Of a DNA stretch of 64,000 nucleotides, positions 60,501 to 64,000 are shown piece by piece. The number at the start of each line of letters is the position of its first letter. The first letter of the stretch is position 1. Source of the DNA: Zygaena filipendulae (Eukaryota; Arthropoda; Insecta; Lepidoptera; Zygaenidae); assembly GCA_907165275.2 (NCBI GenBank), contig OU015660.1, forward strand, positions 1,552,501-1,616,500, read 5' to 3'. The notes beneath the pieces were generated by a model that did no database searches, had not been told where the DNA came from, and saw only the letters and a list, made by a program, of their open reading frames with translations. A program made the position numbers and the translations under genes.

Positions 60501-63274
60501 GGTCAAACTCAAACTCATAAACTCACAATTCACAAACACATAAACTTTAAGTACTTACCTCTTTATAATATTAGTATAGATATCGCCAAATTGGGACCAA
60601 AGATCTTTAAAATATTTTTAAGGTTGTGCACTCATCTCACTAAAACCAGATACATAATTTAGGTAAGTATATGCATTTTACCTTATTACAATACAATTTA
60701 ATAAAGTTGTATTGTTTATGATTACATACACAGTGGATATCGTGAAATTGAGGGCAAAGATCTTTCAATATAAGGTTGTGAACTTATCAACAAAACCAGT
60801 TACTTGCACCTACGTTGATAACTATACTTTACATATTATTACCTTATTGCTAATGGAATTAAGCTGTAGGTATCATTGATGCCCGTAGGCATTGATGCTT
60901 ATGAACTATTAACTGATTTAACCTCAAAAATATCTTCATGTTATAATGAGACTATAAGATAGGTTATTTTTAAATATGGTGTAAATAGATAGGTTCCGGG
61001 GGAAAGCCGAATTTCACATTGGGTGTGACCACGATCCTGAGTCAAACTACTTAACCAATTTTGAGAATTATATTATAAACTAGCTGTGCCCCGCAGTTTC
61101 ACCTGCGGTAATTTTGAAGTTCCCGCGGGAATCCCGGGATAAAAAGTACCCTATGTCCTTCTCTGTACCCCTGACAACGTGCATGCCAAATTTCATCCAA
61201 ATCCGTTCAGCCGTTTTTGCGTGATTGAGTAACAAAAATCCAAACATCCACACTTTCACATTTATAATATTAGTAGAATTTATTAAAGTAAATAATAAAT
61301 ATACATTTTTTTCCGTTTACGATTTTTTTATGGTGTTAAAAAACCTTTGTAGGTTTATCCTCAGCCTATATTAGATAATAAATTGTGTAAATAATCAATT
61401 AATAGGAAAACTTATAGAAAACACCACGAACAAAAATCAACTATCGAAATTAATAGCAACCCAACATAGACTTATAACATAACCATGTTCTATTTCTATA
61501 GAGAAATTAGAATTATACTGCGACGTTGCATTTGAGATTTGTTAAAGACTAGCTGTGCCCCGCGGTTTCATAACCTGCCGAGGAGTTTGGACTACAATCG
61601 TACCAAGTTTGGTTAAAATCCCTTCTGTAGTTTTGACCCATGCGTATACATACAGACAGACAGACAGACAGACAAAAAATTTACTGATTGCATTTTTGGC
61701 ATCAGTATCGATCACCATCATCCTCCAATATTAATTTTGAATATATATTCAATGTACAGAACTGACCTCTCTACAGTTTTATTATAAGTATAGATATATC
61801 TATAGATATTATGCTATCAAAGAAGAATTAGCTGAGACGATCCGAAAATTCAAGGGAGTAAAGGTGAAGTGAAAATAGTAAATAAACCCAATTAATATTA
61901 TTATTATATTAATGTGAAAGTTAGTAAAGAGGTTTGTATATACATATAATATGTTATTAATGTAAACGGCAGAACGGATTTGGTTTTGGATGAAATTATG
62001 CTATCACATTATCTTTTGGCTAGATATTCTTTTATATTGCAACAATAAGTTCCCAAAGGGAATCCGAAATTAACGCGAGCGAAGTCAGCTATAGTACTAG
62101 TATAGTATTATATTATCTGTGGCTATAGTAAACAATAGGTATACTTACAACAACGAGCCGATCAGTTTGCAAATAGCAAACGATGTCAAGTCGGGCATGA
62201 ATGCTGACGTCAGACCGATGAGACCCGATATTGCGCAGGACAACAGCAGAATTGGTTTCCTGCCGTGAGAATCGGTCAGTGAGCCCCAAAACGCATCCGT
62301 TAAGATAACGCCTGAAAAAATTAAATGCACAATTAGAAAAGAAAGAAGAAAGAATGGAGGAATCATGGCTTTCTAGAGCCATGGTTGCGTAACAAGGTTT
62401 TGAAACAAAATCCTTACTATTATAAATGCCAAAGACATTATAATATGAGAATAGACGAACAATACAAACTTTTAGGGTACTATGCAATTCACGTGAGCCA
62501 ATTTTTGCGGGGGAATGATCTAACGCAATCAAATACCAGTCACCACAAAATACATTTCAAATAGTTAATCACATCGCTTTCCGTCAAGTTGTATCTATAG
62601 ACTATAGACAATAGTCTCTGCTAGCCTCAGAAGAATCTTCTGAGCTGCTAGCCAACGGCATTTTGTTAGCATAAGATCATTTGAGCGCTGCGTTGTTCAA
62701 GGGGAAGCTTAGCGGCCGGGCGTATTGTCAATATATTCTCTTTCAATATCTTTGATAAATGCGAATGTGAGTTAATTTATATTTTGTTTGTTACGATTTC
62801 ATTCACTCCTTAACTACTTAACCGAACGAAAGGCATACACGTTACCAGGGATACAGAGAAGGACATAGGGTACTTCTTATCCCAGAATTTCTGCCAAAAC
62901 TCTGAAATCATCGCGTCGAATCCGCGGGAACAGCTTATATTTAAAAACTGCAACGAAACATAAAATTTGCCCTGCAATATAATGGTACCTACGCCAAAAC
63001 GGTCTTCAGCAAGTTGCAAATTAAGTTAAAGTACCTATAATTATTGTCACTTGCTAAAATATAGAATTTAAAAAACTTCAAAACTTAAAACTTATTCCTA
63101 AATAAAGTTTACCCAAATGGGGGATGGAGGCTATGAGCCCCTTGGTGGCGGAGGAGAGCTGGAGGTCGCAGGCGGCGGCCGGCAGGATGTACCCGTAGCC
63201 GGTCATCTCTAGCATGGCGCCGGACAAGCTGGCCAGCATCAACGCGCCGTGGAAAATCTGATATTTGCCAGCGC
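48514..63274 (-). CDS. Transporter C: SV2/SVOP-like MFS transporter, lacking only exon 1 in this window
   Basis: Exons 2-11: 63274-63113, 62311-62149, 59482-59361, 58284-58046, 57489-57317, 56590-56482, 52411-52224, 50834-50736, 49667-49540, 48617-48514. They total 1487 nt, which needs a first exon ending in phase 1, as in A and B. Motif GSLTDSHGRK, the NIRPWR segment and KESPK align with the paralogues. The short TM7-TM8 loop keeps TIC, an NVT sequon formed across the exon 7/8 junction, and TTC. The exon that is single in A (290 nt) and B (284 nt) is here 188+99 nt, split by a 1,389-bp intron in phase 2. The C-terminus is LLLPKDKPISSLEG and a short tail, in a different frame from the longest open frame there. 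Exon 4 is the most diverged (ELTPRRRRDVT). Exons 2 and 10 are GC-rich. The substrate is unknown. Confidence 0.92.
49262..49512 (+). repeat. Repeat M with (GAA)n tail
   Basis: Second copy, ends 28 nt before the exon 10 donor of transporter C. Confidence 0.65.
49812..49985 (-). repeat. Core repeat
   Basis: Reversed, head decayed after GAAATTACCGCGGGAAC; in transporter C intron 9. Confidence 0.55.
50191..50317 (+). repeat. 17-bp minisatellite, about 7 units
   Basis: Unit close to ATTTTAGGAAAGTGGAC, with GGAC/GAAC and CTTTT/ATTTT variants. In transporter C intron 9. Confidence 0.85.
50424..50535 (+). repeat. Diverged tRNA-like SINE
   Basis: ACCGGATTGGCGCAGTATG start and CCGAGTCCCGACCCG resemble A- and B-box regions of the SINEs above; the rest differs. 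Confidence 0.45.
51476..51640 (+). repeat. Core repeat
   Basis: CTAGCTGTCCCCCGCAGTTT head and CAGTAGATCCAGAGATTACG tail; a shorter head fragment lies at 50858-50930. Both are in the transporter C intron that A and B lack. Confidence 0.6.
52600..52749 (+). repeat. tRNA-derived SINE, copy 3, interrupted by the LTR element
   Basis: Same body as the other copies, with a short duplicated head (GACCCGATTGGCG twice). It is cut at ...GTGTGTTTATATAT by the 3.1-kb LTR element. Its tail (ATCTATAGAC) resumes at 55831. Confidence 0.8.
52750..52956 (+). repeat. 5' LTR of the LARD-like element
   Basis: 207 bp, apparently identical to the 3' copy. The sequence right after it does not obviously match a tRNA 3' end, so the primer-binding site is unassigned. 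Confidence 0.88.
53517..53786 (+). other. Unrecognised 89-codon frame inside the LARD-like element
   Basis: It starts MSHADNTAFEVLDMLLRAND in a good initiation context (gatcaccATG) and ends at a TAA; the frame is also open upstream to 53355. The helical N-terminal part could be a relic of a gag N-terminus, but I do not recognise it. It may be non-coding. Confidence 0.3.
55105..55300 (+). repeat. Degenerate hairpin repeats before the 3' LTR
   Basis: Three successive units of about 55-75 bp each carry a stem around TTCG...CGAA followed by GAGTCGCTG. The region ends in a stem of ACTGTGAGAGT pairing with ACTCTCACAGT. This is unusual structure for an LTR-element interior, and possibly an RNA-level signal (inference). 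Confidence 0.5.
55623..55829 (+). repeat. 3' LTR of the LARD-like element
   Basis: Second 207-bp copy, preceded by the polypurine-type tract and followed by the ATAT duplication. Confidence 0.88.
56290..56420 (-). repeat. Core repeat, partial
   Basis: Reversed: CAATCACGCAAAAACGGC to CCCGCGGGAACTC, 60 nt from exon 7 of transporter C. Confidence 0.55.
56591..57316. other. Transporter C intron 6, no other gene
   Basis: Contains CGTAGTGGTTATATACTCTT (57094), also seen at 3750, so a small repeat of unknown type. Confidence 0.5.
57560..57715 (+). repeat. Repeat G
   Basis: Forward copy with CAGAAGGCATGCAGGTGCGT; in transporter C intron 5. Confidence 0.7.
58398..58780 (+). repeat. Core repeat, compound, abutting MITE A7
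   Basis: Two heads and a tail (TTCACGCGTGATGCCGTGAC), cut by the MITE. Confidence 0.55.
58781..59102 (-). mobile_element. MITE family A, full (copy A7)
   Basis: 322 bp with TA flanks, in transporter C intron 4; it abuts a core-repeat copy on its left. Confidence 0.85.
59150..59240 (-). repeat. LINE 3'-end repeat
   Basis: Reverse copy between TTTATTCATTTAAA and GGCATTCTCTGCCAGTC. Confidence 0.6.
59785..60580 (+). repeat. Core repeat cluster
   Basis: Heads near 59785 and 60348 and a head-less fragment at 60100; the 60348 copy runs to TATAATATTAGTATAGAT. In transporter C intron 3. Confidence 0.6.
61078..61280 (+). repeat. Core repeat, best-preserved full copy
   Basis: Unbroken from ACTAGCTGTGCCCCGCAG through GTACCCTATGTCCTTCTC to TATAATATTAGTAGAAT; a good reference copy for the family. 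Confidence 0.75.
61548..61800 (+). repeat. Core repeat, diverged long-tail variant
   Basis: Head ACTAGCTGTGCCCCGCGG with a different body and an ACAGACAGACAGACAGAC run. Confidence 0.55.
62755..62942 (-). repeat. Core repeat, diverged
   Basis: Reversed; ATAAATGCGAATGTGAGTT to CGCGGGAACAGCTTAT. Another reversed fragment follows at 63530-63625. Confidence 0.5.
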
Positions 63275-63335
63275 CTGCGGGAAAAATGAACTGCATTTCA
63301 GCAACAAACTGGCTTCAAACCCGGAGCTTCGGGGT

Positions 63336-63530
63336 TAGCCAGGTTGACATTCTACAATTGTTAACGTATAGAATATCTACATAAGGAACGATCCGTCATG
63401 TCACTTGGTCAGCCAATCAAAACTCTAGTTTTCAAGTGGTCACGTATAAAGCTAGAGTGTTGATTGGCTGATCAAAGTTTTCTATTCTCGTTTTCTATGC
63501 GTTAACGATTGTAGAATGTCAACTTGGCTA
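63336..63530. mobile_element. 195-bp foldback MITE (family E)
   Basis: Arms TAGCCAGGTTGACATTCTAC and the inverse GTAGAATGTCAACTTGGCTA. Pairing continues through GTTAACG and, further in, GGTCAGCCAATCAAAACTCT with its inverse. Confidence 0.8.
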
Positions 63531-64000
63531 GGCGTTAACGACTCAACCGATCACCATGAAATTTTGCATACACGTTGTCAGGGGTACAAAGAAGGGCATA
63601 GGCTAGGGTACTTTTTGTACCGGAACTTGATCAATTCATTAACGCGTTCGCTGCTAAACTAGGTTTTAAAAGCCTTATGGGTATCTTTCTGCCTGTGCGG
63701 GCGATGAAATCGTGTCATTACACTCGGTGCGGATGCTGTAACTTTTGTTATATTTGACGTATGAAAGAGACAATCACATATTTGACCTTTACTATCGTAA
63801 CTTATTGTGATAGGCTATTAAAAAGTGTACTGTGTTTGTTGGACCTAGTTCGCAGATAAAATTATTAACGTTCAGTGCTATACCGGGCCTTTTTTTATTG
63901 GCCTGGTACCCGCACTGATGATTTCGCAGGGAGGCTAAGGTGCGAGACGTCCGACTAGTGCGGCTCAATCCACGTTTGAATGTCGATAGATAGTGTGTCG
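63531..64000. other. Right edge; exon 1 of transporter C not found
   Basis: Core-repeat fragment to 63625, then TTAACGCGTTCGCTGC at 63641 and TTAACGTTCAGTGC at 63868, which resemble piggyBac-type termini starting at TTAA. The window ends before this can be settled. Confidence 0.35.

Overview
The window looks like lepidopteran (moth or butterfly) nuclear DNA. It is AT-rich, its genes are split by GT-AG introns, and its non-coding part is packed with interspersed repeats: a short repeat with a CCGCGGTTTCACCCGCG core present in dozens of copies, tRNA-derived SINEs, several MITE families, and mariner, Bel/Pao, LINE and PIF/Harbinger remnants. The organism call is an inference from repeat style and gene families; no species is claimed.

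Layout: four protein-coding genes, all on the minus strand. (1) About 2.25-9.1 kb: five internal exons of an extended short-chain dehydrogenase/NAD-dependent epimerase; the first and last coding exons were not found. (2) 11.9-17.1 kb: transporter A, complete, 10 exons, 516 aa. (3) 27.1-37.8 kb: transporter B, complete, 10 coding exons, 528 aa. (4) 48.5-63.3 kb: transporter C, 10 exons, 495 residues visible, first coding exon beyond or near the right edge. A, B and C are paralogues of the SV2/SVOP-like branch of the major facilitator superfamily, in tandem, with the same intron phases and near-identical exon lengths. C carries one extra intron. All splice junctions were derived by hand; the coding lengths of A and B sum exactly to multiples of three, and C does so apart from its missing exon 1.

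The roughly 10 kb gaps between the transporters hold no convincing host gene. They contain a truncated Bel/Pao gag (19.2-20.2 kb), a decayed mariner fragment joined to a LINE reverse-transcriptase fragment (20.7-21.8 kb), MITEs, a long foldback element (44.9-45.1 kb), a DDE transposase fragment (47.1-47.3 kb) and a 770-bp PIF/Harbinger deletion derivative with intact terminal repeats (47.6-48.4 kb). Intron 7 of transporter C carries a 3.1-kb LTR element with two apparently identical 207-bp LTRs and no pol, inserted into a SINE.

The most notable observations are: the tandem transporter cluster with a conserved luminal cysteine pair and N-glycosylation sequon at the exon 7/8 junction; the lineage-specific intron in C; two MITE families whose copies end within 8-33 nt of coding splice sites; a MITE family that carries paired perfect TGACGTCA (CRE) palindromes; and several very young-looking elements. 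I did not find a clearly new multi-gene system.
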